From Gracilibacillus salinarum (GTDB lineage: Bacteria > Bacillota > Bacilli > Bacillales > Amphibacillaceae), in NCBI RefSeq assembly GCF_022919575.1, contig NZ_CP095071.1, positions 1,984,001-2,048,000 on the forward strand: a stretch of DNA of 64,000 nt. Reading direction: 5' to 3'. Under the pieces are notes generated by a model. It was not told where the DNA came from. It ran no database searches and was given only the letters and a program-made list of their open reading frames with translations. Positions 27,847 through 44,086 of the stretch are shown here, piece after piece. Each line of letters opens with the position of its first letter. Position 1 is the first letter of the stretch. The translations under genes were made by a program, and so were the position numbers.

Positions 27847-27875
27847 ATTGTGATCAAATAGAGGAAAAAATATAC
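27847..27875 (-). promoter_or_regulatory. Sigma-F-type promoter of spoIIQ
   Basis: On the minus strand GTATA (27871-27875), a 15-base gap and GATCACAAT (27847-27855) fit the forespore sigma-F consensus (GYATA, 15, GGNNANANT) with one mismatch. It lies about 20 bases before the spoIIQ start, and spoIIQ is a known sigma-F gene. Confidence 0.6.
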
Positions 27876-27884
27876 ATGGAAAAA

Positions 27885-28943
27885 TTATTTTTTTACTAAA
27901 AGTTTTGGTGTCGCCTTTTCAAGCGTAGAAACCTGCACGCCCTGATAGTAATATTCGATGATCTCTTCATACGTTTTTCCTTCCTTCGCCATGCCATTTG
28001 CCCCGTATTGGCTCATACCGACACCATGACCGTACCCTTTCGTCGTGAAGACGTAATGATCGTCTTTTTTCGAAATGGTGAAGTCATTGGATGGCAGGCC
28101 TAATAATTCTCGTATATCACGGCCTGTGAACGTATTATCACCTATTTTGGCGGTTGCTACCCGTTTACTTTCCGTTCTCGTCAATTGAAAATCATTGATC
28201 TGACTGGAAATCGTTACGTCTAATTTCTTCTCTAGCTCTGCCTTTGTAAAAATCTTCTGATCAAAAAATTTAGGTGAAATCTCTTCATCCCATGGGCTTT
28301 CTACTGTTCGAAGGTATGGCAACTCACCTTCCCAGTAATCTTCCGAGTTCTCAGTATACCCATTACTTGTAGAGAAAAACGCTGGTGTAATAGGCTGATT
28401 GCTATACGTTATAATCTTACCTTGTGTCGCTGCTACAGCTTCTGTGATTTTGTCCATTTTCCAATGATAATCACTACCCCATACCTGGCGCAGTTCCTCT
28501 GTGCTCTTATACACCTGATGCTGGACGGTATCGGTTACATCTGCTCCACCTTCCAGCTTACCTTGTTGACCTTGCGATAGGTATTGCGTGATATACGTTC
28601 TTGCCGCCAGCGCTTGTGCCTTCAATGCTTCTAATTCAAAATCTGCGGGCATCTCTGAGGCAACCACATGTACGACATAATCCTCCAATGGTACTTTTTC
28701 GACTTCGTCCGTTTCACTACGTAAGACATTGACATCAAAAGGAGAATCCAATGTGACGGGTGCTGCGGCTGTCGCTTCTTCTGCCTGTTGTTCGCTGGAT
28801 GCTTGTGTGGCGTTGTCCCCTTTAAAAGGAATAACAATAATAGTAGGGACGATGAACATAAAGGTCAGCAAAGTTGCTACGATGACTAGGAAAGGCAATT
28901 TCCAGTTGGATTGTTTGGTTTTTTTGTACTGCCATTTGGCCAT
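27885..28943 (-). CDS. spoIID: Stage II sporulation protein SpoIID
   Basis: From the ATG at 28943 the protein has 352 residues; GAGGAGG lies seven bases upstream, whereas the earlier in-frame ATG at 28958 overlaps that site. After one membrane anchor (about residues 15-35) come the SpoIID motifs SEMPADFELEALKAQALAAR and GYGHGVGMSQYGANGMA. SpoIID is a lytic transglycosylase of the DMP engulfment complex, cutting glycan strands without peptide stems. It lies between murAA and spoIIQ, as in B. subtilis. Confidence 0.95.
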   Translation of the reverse strand: MAKWQYKKTKQSNWKLPFLVIVATLLTFMFIVPTIIVIPFKGDNATQASSEQQAEEATAAAPVTLDSPFDVNVLRSETDEVEKVPLEDYVVHVVASEMPADFELEALKAQALAARTYITQYLSQGQQGKLEGGADVTDTVQHQVYKSTEELRQVWGSDYHWKMDKITEAVAATQGKIITYSNQPITPAFFSTSNGYTENSEDYWEGELPYLRTVESPWDEEISPKFFDQKIFTKAELEKKLDVTISSQINDFQLTRTESKRVATAKIGDNTFTGRDIRELLGLPSNDFTISKKDDHYVFTTKGYGHGVGMSQYGANGMAKEGKTYEEIIEYYYQGVQVSTLEKATPKLLVKK

Positions 28944-29025
28944 GAATAACCTCCTCATTCTTGTCTTGCAATTCTACTCTATTTTATTCACAAGATTAGG
29001 AGAATAGAACAGGAGAAACGTAAAA

Positions 29026-29064
29026 GAAAAAAGAGGACTAGCATATGTCTAAGCTGTCCTCTTA
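29026..29064 (-). terminator. Terminator after murAA
   Basis: The stem AAGAGGAC/GTCCTCTT encloses a short AT loop with further pairing (AGC/GCT), followed on the minus strand by TTTTTT. It separates murAA from spoIID. Confidence 0.8.
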
Positions 29065-29070
29065 TCTCTA

Positions 29071-30390
29071 TTATTGTACTTCTATTTGTTCTGTATCCGC
29101 CATATTAGCTTCTGCTACAAAAGATGTTTCCATTGCGTTCACGCGTTCAATGTCCGCCCCAAGTTTTGCAAATTTTTCCGTGATATCGACATACCCTCTG
29201 TCAATATGGTGCAGAGAAGTAACACGTGTGTAACCGTCTGCTACCAGTCCTGCCAAAATCAACGCAGCTCCTGCGCGTAAGTCTGTCGCAGCTACTTCAG
29301 CCCCTTGTAAACTTACAGGACCTTCTACAATCACGCTGCGGCCTTCGATCTTCAATTTTGCATTCATTCTTCTGAATTCTTCAACATGCATAAAACGATT
29401 TTCAAAAACAGTTTCGGTAATTACACTTGTACCTGCAGCATGTAGCATAAGGGCCATCATCTGAGACTGCATATCTGTTGGAAAGCCTGGGTGTGGCAAC
29501 GTTTTGATATCTGTTGATTGAAGTGTTTTAGGTCCAATCACACGAACACCATCCGCTTCTTCAAGAATACGGACTCCCATTTCTTCCATCTTTGATACTA
29601 GTGCGCGCATATGATCCACTTCAGCATTCTCAATCAAAACATTTCCGCCAGTAATTGCTGCAGCTACCATAAATGTTCCCGCCTCAATACGGTCAGGGAT
29701 AATCGTATGCTCTGCACCATGCAATTTATCGACGCCTTCGATTTTAATTGTTTCAGTTCCTGCTCCAATAACATGCGCACCCATTTTGTTCAGATAGTTG
29801 GCCAAGTCTACTATTTCTGGTTCCTTCGCAGCATTCTCAATAACAGTCTTGCCATCTGCAAGTGCTGCGGCCATCATAATGTTCTCTGTTGCTCCAACAC
29901 TCGGCATATCGAGATAGATTTTTGCACCCTTCAATCTGCCATTTGTTGAAACTTCCACAAAACCATTACCTACATGTACATCTGCCCCCATTGCTTCGAA
30001 GCCTTTTAAGTGAAGGTCAATCGGTCTTGAGCCAATTGCACATCCTCCCGGCAAAGCAACCTTTGCATGACCATAACGAGCTAACAATGGCCCTAATACC
30101 AGTACAGAAGCACGCATTTTACGTACATATTCAAAAGGAGCTTCTGTTAGAAGTGGTTGTGTTGCATCAACTGTAACGGTGTTCTTTTCATATTTAACTT
30201 CTGCGTTCATGTGCGTTAATACTTGATTTATAGTGAGTACATCTGCTAATGCAGGTACTTCGTGTATAATACTTTTTCCTTCACTTGCAATTATGCTTGC
30301 GGCAATGACAGGCAGTACGGCATTTTTGGCACCTTCTACTTTAACGGTACCATTTAACTGCCTCCCACCACGAACGATGATATTTTCCAA
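29071..30390 (-). CDS. murAA: UDP-N-acetylglucosamine 1-carboxyvinyltransferase MurAA
   Basis: The 439-residue enolpyruvyl transferase begins [20 protein letters not shown] and has the catalytic loop [20 protein letters not shown], with the Cys that fosfomycin attacks. It adds enolpyruvate to UDP-GlcNAc, the first committed step of peptidoglycan synthesis. Placement between ywmB and spoIID marks it as the MurAA copy; a second copy lies at 60-61 kb. Confidence 0.95.
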   Translation of the reverse strand: MENIIVRGGRQLNGTVKVEGAKNAVLPVIAASIIASEGKSIIHEVPALADVLTINQVLTHMNAEVKYEKNTVTVDATQPLLTEAPFEYVRKMRASVLVLGPLLARYGHAKVALPGGCAIGSRPIDLHLKGFEAMGADVHVGNGFVEVSTNGRLKGAKIYLDMPSVGATENIMMAAALADGKTVIENAAKEPEIVDLANYLNKMGAHVIGAGTETIKIEGVDKLHGAEHTIIPDRIEAGTFMVAAAITGGNVLIENAEVDHMRALVSKMEEMGVRILEEADGVRVIGPKTLQSTDIKTLPHPGFPTDMQSQMMALMLHAAGTSVITETVFENRFMHVEEFRRMNAKLKIEGRSVIVEGPVSLQGAEVAATDLRAGAALILAGLVADGYTRVTSLHHIDRGYVDITEKFAKLGADIERVNAMETSFVAEANMADTEQIEVQ

Positions 30391-30425
30391 GGCTCATTCT
30401 CCTCTGTAGTGCATATTCATTATTA

Positions 30426-31136
30426 TTAGTATTCATTAATCAGGATAGGTGTTCCAATTGTTACGGTAGTTCTGTCTCCTATCCCTTCTCTAACGGCGAT
30501 TTGTATATTGAATTCTTGATCATATTGCTGTATTTTTTGATTCCAGTTCGCTGTATAACCAGTCCACGTAGTAAAGTCTGGTTCTTTTACTTCGTCAATA
30601 ATTGACATTTTCAGTTCAGATTTTACAAAATTTATAAAAGAAACAATATCTATAATACCATTTTTCCATGCCTGTGCACAAGAGAAATATTGTGCTTTGT
30701 CCGTAAATATTACTTTCGTAACTCCTTTTATTTTCTGCTGAAACTTTTCTAGTACTTCCGGCGTCATTTCCGTCGCTGAAATAGTATAAAGGACTTGATA
30801 TTCATTTTTCTTTTCATAGGTGCGCACTATTAATAATGATTCGTTCATCCCGTTATTATTCCGACGGTTTGCATCTAATTTATACGTATCGTCGTCGACC
30901 ATAGTAAGTTGATACCCTTTGAGATTGTCGATAAAACGAGAAATTTCTGGAATTATTCTTCTTTCTCTAATAGTAGTTTCTAAGTTTGCTAGATTTAAGC
31001 CTTGTTCCTCTATCATCGCCACCATATCATTCATCTCTTTCGTATTATCATCCATCGTTTTCGCATCTAATTGCTGTACAAAAAATATCATCATCATTGC
31101 CGTTATAGAAAAAAGTAAATACTTCATTCCCCGCAC
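30426..31136 (-). CDS. ywmB: YwmB-family protein
   Basis: The 236-residue protein has an N-terminal hydrophobic segment (about residues 5-22), probably a signal or anchor, and a mixed alpha/beta remainder ending VREGIGDRTTVTIGTPILIN. This pattern and the position before murAA match YwmB (TATA-box-binding-like fold), which is uncharacterised. It is expected outside the membrane. Confidence 0.82.
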   Translation of the reverse strand: MRGMKYLLFSITAMMMIFFVQQLDAKTMDDNTKEMNDMVAMIEEQGLNLANLETTIRERRIIPEISRFIDNLKGYQLTMVDDDTYKLDANRRNNNGMNESLLIVRTYEKKNEYQVLYTISATEMTPEVLEKFQQKIKGVTKVIFTDKAQYFSCAQAWKNGIIDIVSFINFVKSELKMSIIDEVKEPDFTTWTGYTANWNQKIQQYDQEFNIQIAVREGIGDRTTVTIGTPILINEY

Positions 31137-31224
31137 TCCTTTTTTTTAGTAAAAAGTATTGGCAGAAAATGAAGTATCCATACATGAAGATCTTATCTTT
31201 TTGGTATTGCTGAACGGATATGTC

Positions 31225-31461
31225 TTAAGAAAACATATACAGCAGTTGCTGGGACCAGTTTAAGAAATCTAAGAAAAAGTTACTTACAGTGGAACCGATC
31301 GTAATGGTTATTAATATAAGGAAGATTCTCGCTTCCATTACTTTGTGCTTCTTGAACCATTCATCAAAATTTAATGATTGGAGTACTTGCCATGTGATCA
31401 CAATAAAAAGCAGATGAGATAACATGCCGACTAACCCATCTTGCGCTAAACTCTCTAACAT
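31225..31461 (-). CDS. ywzB: Small membrane protein YwzB (DUF1146)
   Basis: The 78-residue protein has two membrane helices (about 12-30 and 44-66) joined by a charged loop (FDEWFKKHKVMEARIF). This matches the DUF1146/YwzB family, found between the ATP synthase operon and ywmB in bacilli. Function is unknown. Here about 1.5 kb of repeats now separates it from atpC. Confidence 0.8.
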   Translation of the reverse strand: MLESLAQDGLVGMLSHLLFIVITWQVLQSLNFDEWFKKHKVMEARIFLILITITIGSTVSNFFLDFLNWSQQLLYMFS

Positions 31462-31496
31462 TCAAAATCCCTCACTAACCTATGATTTATCACAGC

Positions 31497-31566
31497 GATA
31501 ACTTCCTGATAAGTTTCGCAAGCAATCCGTCGGGATTCCCCCCGCTGATTGCAGTCTCACTTTATC
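31497..31566. repeat. Short interspersed hairpin repeat, copy 2
   Basis: The same unit as at 25439-25512: ATAACTTCCTGATAAGTTTC, a CAATCCGTCGGGATT/CCGCTGATTG stem and TCTCACTTTAT. Here it follows the end of the ywmB/ywzB unit, upstream of ywzB. Confidence 0.75.
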
Positions 31567-31962
31567 CTATATTATAACATATCTGGATCGATTTCTGTTT
31601 TTTTGGCTACGATTCGATATTTCCCGGGAAATTCGACGGCAATTAAGCTGGTGATTTGTCAAAAATGTGCTGTTATTCGCATGTCGCTGGGATTGGTGGA
31701 ATACCGATGCGGCTAACCACTTCGCGTCTGCGGGAATGTATGTGGATGGTCTACGCTATGTACTGACGCTTCAAACATATTGAAATTTATCCATCAGTGT
31801 CGATTTAATTCTCTAACCATGCTTTGTTCCCTTCTCTTAGCTGCTTCACCTGTTGTAGAACTAACGCAGTGAAAGGATATTCTATGACTACTAATAATGC
31901 AGATCGTTTTAAGAAAAACGTGCATAAACCACCCGGTCCTAATTGACTTCATTACTAAACAA

Positions 31963-32610
31963 CTTCCTATAATATGGATTATGTAAAGTAGCTGCTTTAT
32001 GCTTAGTGGTAATTTTGAAATGATTCATGTGCTGTGATACCGCTCCGTCCAACCACTTCGCGTCCTGCGGGGCACGGCTGAAGCTAGGCTACTACTAGAA
32101 TTACTACTCTGCTGCCTTGCACCGAGGAAGCCTACCTCGAAGCGTTACTAGTAGACACAGGTGCAGACGTTGTGGATCTTCAGCGCCTGCATGATCCCGC
32201 GGGAGTCTACGTGGTTGGCCTACGCTAGGATAGGGACTCTACAACTTTTGTAAGAGCTAGCATATTGATCGGATGCATATATAATAGCTATTCAACAATG
32301 CCTAGAACCACTGCTTTTTGCTGTTACATCCGTTGTAGCATTTTCCTTAAGCGTAGGAAATAGGCGGAGACTCCCGTGGAATCAGCGCGAGCTGAAGATC
32401 CACTTCATTTGTGCCTGTGTCTGCAAGCATTGCTTCGAAGTGAGCTTCCTCGGCACAAGGCAGCAAAGAAGCATTTTCAAGTAGTAGCCTAGCTGAAGCC
32501 GTGCCCACAGGACGCGGAGCCTATTTCCGGAGCTTTGCTAAGCAGATGAAAACTATCAAAATTAACTACGTGTCAGACAGTTCCAGTTTACATAATCCAT
32601 ATTATAGGAA
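31963..32610. repeat. Large palindromic element, copy 1 (about 650 bp)
   Basis: The ends are inverted: TTCCTATAATATGGATTATG on the left and CATAATCCATATTATAGGAA on the right. The left arm (CGCTCCGTCCAACCACTTCG, CACGGCTGAAGCTAGGCTAC) pairs with the right arm read in reverse over about 250 bases with mismatches. Each arm can also fold on itself (for example CCAACCACTTC with ACGTGGTTGG). No ORF of note. Orientation is opposite to copy 2. Confidence 0.88.
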
Positions 32611-32769
32611 CTCAACTTCAAACTCTATAAGTTTACTGCTGTGACTGCATTTTTATACTTTTTTGGCTGACCAAAAATAAGGCGGAGCTAATCTCGAAGT
32701 ATTGTCGGCTTCGAATTACACAAGTATTGGCACAAGAGTTCCTTTGATACCCTTGATTGGTCATAGATT

Positions 32770-32880
32770 TAGTTTTTATAGACAGCTTTTGCTTTTTTCC
32801 TTTTCTACTGTCCGTAAGATTCATTCTTATGGACAACTTTTTCCCTTTTTCTGCTCATCTGTCCATAAGAATGGATGATA
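32770..32880. repeat. 51-bp inverted-repeat array, two units
   Basis: GACAGCT (32781) and GACAACT (32832) are 51 bp apart. The spacers carry CTGTCC(A/G)TAAGA, the reverse complement of TCTTATGGACA, so each unit can form an 11-bp hairpin. The same family occurs at 61655-61785. Confidence 0.75.
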
Positions 32881-32995
32881 TGACAGGAGTAAACATGCAA
32901 AAAGGTTTAAAGACTATTTTTTCTTAACTTGACGGCTATGTGCCGTGCCTACGCGGAACGAAGGTCTAACACATGGAACATTGCAGAGCCTATGC

Positions 32996-33046
32996 AAAAA
33001 AGGTGGCTGCGCATAACCTGGACGGTTACGGCAGCCACCTTTTTTT
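32996..33046 (-). terminator. Terminator of the ATP synthase operon
   Basis: A 15-bp stem (AAAAAAGGTGGCTGC/GCAGCCACCTTTTTT) with inner pairing forms a strong hairpin with a T-run, just downstream of atpC. Confidence 0.92.
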
Positions 33047-33051
33047 GTTAC

Positions 33052-33462
<411 letters not shown>

Positions 33463-33492
33463 TTAGGCTGGAATAAAAGCAAAAGGCGTTTT

Positions 33493-34911
<1,419 letters not shown>

Positions 34912-34931
34912 CTAAATGATTCCGAATGGTA

Positions 34932-35801
<870 letters not shown>

Positions 35802-35891
35802 TCACCGCCCTTTCCAAAAAGGTTGAACGTTTCCTATATTGAAAGCGAAGGGAGTTCTGTAACGTTAACTCGCTACAGAAACGCTTGCTTC

Positions 35892-37406
<1,515 letters not shown>

Positions 37407-37421
37407 TCACCCCTATCGTTC

Positions 37422-38527
<1,106 letters not shown>

Positions 38528-38661
38528 CTATAAATTGCATTCTGTATTCAAATTCGTTGCACAACGGCACCACAATGCCAATTAGCAATGAATATTTTTT
38601 CATAAACGAATGGCGAAGGTTGTCATCGACGAACTCCGCCATTCTGTTTCATCTAAAACTA

Positions 38662-38916
<255 letters not shown>

Positions 38917-38921
38917 TTATT

Positions 38922-40040
<1,119 letters not shown>

Positions 40041-40044
<4 letters not shown>

Positions 40045-40262
40045 TCGTCTCCCGTTAACTCTCTAACATAATGGAACATTCCGTATAACCCGGCTCCTAA
40101 ACCGATAAAGAGTCCGATTAATAAAAAAAGTGGTGATGTGGATAAATGTCTGTCAATAAATCTTCCAATAAATAACCCTACAAGTGGCGCTCCGACAAGT
40201 TGTGACAAAATTGCAGAATATACTGTCAAACCGTAATAGGTACTTTTCTTGGGCGGTGACAT
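40041..40262 (-). CDS. atpZ: AtpZ, small membrane protein of the ATP synthase operon
   Basis: The 73-residue protein has two membrane helices (about 15-34 and 44-64) and GLFIGRFIDRHLSTSP between them, the AtpZ pattern. In alkaliphilic bacilli AtpZ, with AtpI, is linked to magnesium or calcium uptake and ATP synthase stability. It is the first gene of the operon; B. subtilis, as I recall, has atpI but no atpZ. Confidence 0.85.
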
Positions 40263-40311
40263 CTACTCACTCCTAATTTCGCACAATCTCTTTATATGTA
40301 CAAAGGAAGAA

Positions 40312-40340
40312 AATCTAACCAAACAGATAGATTTTGTCAC
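40312..40340 (-). promoter_or_regulatory. Possible sigma-A promoter of the ATP synthase operon
   Basis: On the minus strand GTGACA (40335-40340), a 17-base gap and TAGATT (40312-40317) lie about 50 bases before the atpZ start. The match to TTGACA/TATAAT is good in spacing and fair in sequence. Confidence 0.45.
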
Positions 40341-40565
40341 TATATTGAAACCCTTATCATCCACACTAAATTAGCATACAATAGGGGTAATCTAATGTCA
40401 ATCTCTTTTGACCACAAAAACTAAAAATAAACGGACAAGTATCCACATCGGTAATCAAAACCCTTTAATAACAGCTTTCAAGTGAATAGTTTCACTTTTC
40501 GAAAGAATTGTGACAATTCATTCGAGTGTCGAAACAACCGCTTTTTTTGTAGAAAAACCGATCAT
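40341..40565. other. Intergenic region between the subtilase gene and atpZ
   Basis: About 225 AT-rich bases with no gene. A short inverted repeat (AGTGAATAGTTTCACTTTTCG area, GTGAA/TTCAC) is near 40480-40500. No clear terminator for the subtilase gene was found. Confidence 0.4.
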
Positions 40566-42662
40566 TTAACCACTCCCATACCAAATTGTTTGGTATTGAA
40601 ATGTCTTTTTTTCTTTCGTTTCAATGGTGATATTTGCAATATATTGACCTTTTATGTCTGAATTACGTTCGATATCCCCTTCAATTACGCCAGGCTGCAA
40701 ATCTTCACGTTCAACAATGGTCGTCTCATAGGCGAAGGTTTGCGGATTATACAAATCAATTGTTAATTTCTCTGCTTCTTCTACTAAATAAAGCTGATAA
40801 TGATAACCGTCTTCCAATGGGGTAACAGACAGCTCGAGCCCCATCGCTGTCGGAATCTCGTGATCATCTGACAGGAACATATACGGAATCGGCGTTTCAT
40901 TAAGATACAGGTAGCCTTGCTTAATCGTTTCTTCCAATAAACTAGGCCGGATCGTTGCCTTCACCACTATTTCTTTTTTCTCATGTGGTTGCAATGTAAA
41001 AGACCGCGGCAGCTGAAAATGGATCGCTTTTTGCTGATCGGGCAGTTGAAAGGCATATTCCTTCGTCTGATCGGATATATTTTCGATGATTAGTGTGTCT
41101 TGCTTCTGCTCACTATTGTCACCAATTTTGCCAAAGCGCAATAAGGATTGATAGATCAGCGTGTCTGTATTGATCGCTTCCTGCGCATTTACTTTTCCTG
41201 CACCTTGCGCAGTTGGTTCAAAAGCCTGAAATGGATCAGCGGTTGTCAGCAGAGCGGCTTTTAATTGTTTCGGTGTCCAGTCTGGATGGGCTTCTTTCAG
41301 TAAGGCTATCACGCCGGCGACATGGGGAGCCGCCATGCTCGTACCGCTAAGTTTCTGATAACCGCCGGGTACTGTACTTAAAATAGCGGCACCCGGTGCT
41401 ACCACTTCCGGTTTAATCGCCCAGTTAACGGTGACAGGTCCGCGCGAACTAAAATCTGTTACGGTATCCTGGACATGCTGGTATTCGAGGTTCAAGTAGC
41501 CTGGGTTGTGCTTGAGCCATTCGCCATCTTCCTTCGTTATCGCTGCCACAGGAATCGTGATATTTGGATCAATGCCACCTTGAAACATGCCGTCTTCATT
41601 ATTAGCGATTAGTAAAGCAGCGGCTCCTTTTTCCTGTGCCTCATAAGCCAATTGCGTAAAAGGAATCTCGCCTCGCTCTATTATTAAAATCGTATCATGT
41701 GCAATCTTATCTGGATTGTTTGTCACCTTCATATCTCTGGCAAAATCCCATGGCTGTGAGCCTTGCATCGGTAACATGTTAATTTTTTTGTCATGGAATC
41801 GTTCATATAAATAGGCAGATTCCATTGCTGGTGTCGATGCACCGACAGAAATGACATGGTCAGCTGTGGCCGGCGAACCTACTGTCCATAGATCTGGACC
41901 AGTATTCCCGTTGGCGATAACGACGGCCACTCCTTCATCGGCAGCACGATTAACAGCAACACTCGTCGGCCAATCCGGTCCATTAATCGAATTACCTAAA
42001 GATAAGTTGATTATATCCATCCCATCTTTGACCGCTTTTTCGATAGCAGCCATCACTTGCACAGACGTCCCGGTTCCACCCGGGCCAAGGGCGCGATAGG
42101 CATATAATTCAGCATCAGGCGCTATTCCTTTCATCTTGCCATTGGCTGCAATCACGCCAGCGACATGACTGCCATGCAATGTAGGAATACCCTGATCCGG
42201 TTTGGTCTCCATTGGGTCTTCATCAAAATCGACCAGGTCGAAGCCACCTTTGAAATTTGGCTGCAAGTCTGGATGGGTATAATCAATGCCTGTATCAATC
42301 ACGCCAACCTTGACGCCTTTTCCTGTATAGCCTGTCTCATTCGGGATAAGGAAGGGAATGCTTTGATTGATGTTCTCCTCGGTTTGCTGGGTTTGATAGT
42401 TTTGCACCGGATAGGTCTGTTTGAAATAACTGTTTTCTTTAATATCCTCTAAGTTTTTCGGGTCTGTTTTTATTGCTATGCCATTAAATATCGTGTCATA
42501 AATCGATAATATCTCCACACTAGGATGATATGTTTCGATTTCTTCTGCCACCTGATGAGGATCCCCTTCTACTTCTATAATAAAAGGTAATGGCTGCTCG
42601 GTATGTATCGATGTAAAAAGGAATAAAGATAAGATAAATGACACGACAAGCACTCCTTCCAC
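40566..42662 (-). CDS. Secreted subtilisin-family serine protease (Vpr-like)
   Basis: The 698-residue protein has a signal peptide (to about residue 22), an inhibitor-I9-like propeptide (about 25-95) and an S8 domain with Asp in VIDTGIDYTHPDL, His in LHGSHVAGVIAANG and Ser in LSGTSMAAPHVAGV. A protease-associated insert lies between His and Ser (around 290-400), as in Vpr, and a beta-rich C-terminal part follows. It is a likely extracellular protease. It is inserted between upp and the atp operon, which are adjacent in B. subtilis. Confidence 0.9.
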   Translation of the reverse strand: MEGVLVVSFILSLFLFTSIHTEQPLPFIIEVEGDPHQVAEEIETYHPSVEILSIYDTIFNGIAIKTDPKNLEDIKENSYFKQTYPVQNYQTQQTEENINQSIPFLIPNETGYTGKGVKVGVIDTGIDYTHPDLQPNFKGGFDLVDFDEDPMETKPDQGIPTLHGSHVAGVIAANGKMKGIAPDAELYAYRALGPGGTGTSVQVMAAIEKAVKDGMDIINLSLGNSINGPDWPTSVAVNRAADEGVAVVIANGNTGPDLWTVGSPATADHVISVGASTPAMESAYLYERFHDKKINMLPMQGSQPWDFARDMKVTNNPDKIAHDTILIIERGEIPFTQLAYEAQEKGAAALLIANNEDGMFQGGIDPNITIPVAAITKEDGEWLKHNPGYLNLEYQHVQDTVTDFSSRGPVTVNWAIKPEVVAPGAAILSTVPGGYQKLSGTSMAAPHVAGVIALLKEAHPDWTPKQLKAALLTTADPFQAFEPTAQGAGKVNAQEAINTDTLIYQSLLRFGKIGDNSEQKQDTLIIENISDQTKEYAFQLPDQQKAIHFQLPRSFTLQPHEKKEIVVKATIRPSLLEETIKQGYLYLNETPIPYMFLSDDHEIPTAMGLELSVTPLEDGYHYQLYLVEEAEKLTIDLYNPQTFAYETTIVEREDLQPGVIEGDIERNSDIKGQYIANITIETKEKKTFQYQTIWYGSG

Positions 42663-42751
42663 TAGATAGGAGTATTGTTAACTTGGGTTGGAAAAGATAT
42701 GTATGGAAGATGGAGAAAATTGCTGATAAGAACATGGGATATGTTGGTTAG

Positions 42752-42792
42752 AAAAAACAACTGAAACGCGGTGACCGGGTTCCAGCTGTTTT
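42752..42792 (-). terminator. Terminator after upp
   Basis: AAAACAGCTGGAAC.CGG and CCG.GTTTCAGTTGTTTT form a long stem with one G-T pair and a three-base loop, followed by a T-run on the minus strand. Confidence 0.82.
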
Positions 42793-42800
42793 GATTGGTG

Positions 42801-43430
42801 TTATTTTGTTCCGAATAATCGGTCTCCTGCATCGCCTAGCCCTGGTACGATGTAACCTTTTTCGTTCAGTTTCTCATCAAGAGCACCTAGGTAAATGTCG
42901 ACATCAGGATGTTCTTTTTGAAGGACTTCAATGCCTTCCGGTGCTGCAATCAGACACATTAGTTTAATGTTCGTTGCGCCACGCTTTTTCAAGGAGTGGA
43001 TGGCGTCATTTGCTGATCCGCCTGTTGCTAACATCGGGTCAATTACGATCAATTCACGTTCTTCTATATCTGAAGGCAATTTAATATAATACTCTGTTGG
43101 TGTAAATGTTACTGGATCACGATACAAGCCGACATGTCCTACTTTTGCAGCTGGGATCAGTTTCAAGATTCCGTCCACCATACCTAATCCAGCTCGCAAA
43201 ATTGGAATTAATCCAATTTTCTTACCACTGATCACTTTCGTTGTTGCTTGTGTGACCGGTGTTTCGATCGTCGTTTCTTCAAGAGGCATGTCCCTTGTAA
43301 TTTCAAATGCCATTAAAGTTGACACTTCGTCTACTAACGCGCGGAATTCTTTCGTTCCCGTGTTTTTATTTCGTATGTACGTTAACTTATGCTGAATTAA
43401 CGGATGATCCAAAACAAATAATTTACTCAT
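42801..43430 (-). CDS. upp: Uracil phosphoribosyltransferase
   Basis: The 209-residue protein starts [20 protein letters not shown] and has the PRPP-binding loop [14 protein letters not shown] and the uracil-binding [13 protein letters not shown]. It converts uracil and PRPP to UMP in pyrimidine salvage. It lies between glyA and the atp operon, as in B. subtilis. Confidence 0.97.
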   Translation of the reverse strand: MSKLFVLDHPLIQHKLTYIRNKNTGTKEFRALVDEVSTLMAFEITRDMPLEETTIETPVTQATTKVISGKKIGLIPILRAGLGMVDGILKLIPAAKVGHVGLYRDPVTFTPTEYYIKLPSDIEERELIVIDPMLATGGSANDAIHSLKKRGATNIKLMCLIAAPEGIEVLQKEHPDVDIYLGALDEKLNEKGYIVPGLGDAGDRLFGTK

Positions 43431-43669
43431 GAGGATACCTCTCCTTTAACAATTAATATTCCATAACCCACAATATTCATCCTTAAAATTGTACAGAAAA
43501 TCAGATGCTGATGCAAGTGTCATGTTAAATTATTTTCAATTGGTGCTGGAGGCTTGCGCTATGTGGCGTGAGCAGGGTTTTTGATCGTGGTAGGGTTGTG
43601 GTTGGAAATATTTACTTTGGGATTCGTGCTGGGGGAGGTGGGGTGGGTGGTGCTTTGCGGTGGGTCATT

Positions 43670-44033
43670 CTATCGGACAATTGTTAGGTGCTCGACTCTC
43701 TTTTTGGCCGGTTAAGCACTTCTATCGGACAAACAGTGCCTCTTCGATCCTCTTTTTTGCCGTTTGAGCTCTTCTATCGGACAAGCGGGACCTCTTTGAT
43801 CCTCTCTTTGTCCGTTTGAGCTCTTCTATCGGACAAGCGGGATCTCTTCGACCCTCTTTTTGGCCGATTGAACCCTTCTATCGGACAAGCGGGACCTACT
43901 TGACCCTCCTCTTGGCCGATTGAACCCTTCTATCGGACAAGCGAGACCTACTTATCCCCCTTTTTTGGCCGATTGAATCTTCTATCCGGTCAATTTTCAC
44001 CTGCATGACTTGGACTTAGCAATTTACGGCTTG
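43670..44033. repeat. 52-bp tandem array, family A, second location (7 units)
   Basis: The anchor CTATCGGACA starts at 43670, 43722, 43774, 43826, 43878 and 43930, with a degenerate CTATCCGGTC at 43982, always 52 bp apart. Units share TTTTTGGCCGATTGAACC with the array at 19.4-20.1 kb, but their middle is different (AGCGGGACCTCTTCGACC type). One unit has TTTGTCCG before CGGACAA, giving a short hairpin. Confidence 0.93.
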
Positions 44034-44086
44034 CTGGTCACGTTATTCATTAATAAAAACTGGACATAACTCCGATTAATAAACAA

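Larger units (their letters stand above)
31462..32995. other. 1.5-kb repeat-filled gap between atpC and ywzB
   Basis: No gene is supported. The gap holds a short interspersed repeat (31497-31566), a decayed arm of the large palindromic element (about 31690-31760), a complete element (31963-32610) and a 51-bp inverted-repeat array (32770-32880). In B. subtilis this interval is short, so it looks like a hot spot for repeat insertion. Confidence 0.75.

Noticed and set aside
32633..32836. 67-residue minus-strand frame
   Set aside because: Runs through the 51-bp array and the flank of the palindromic element; composition not protein-like.
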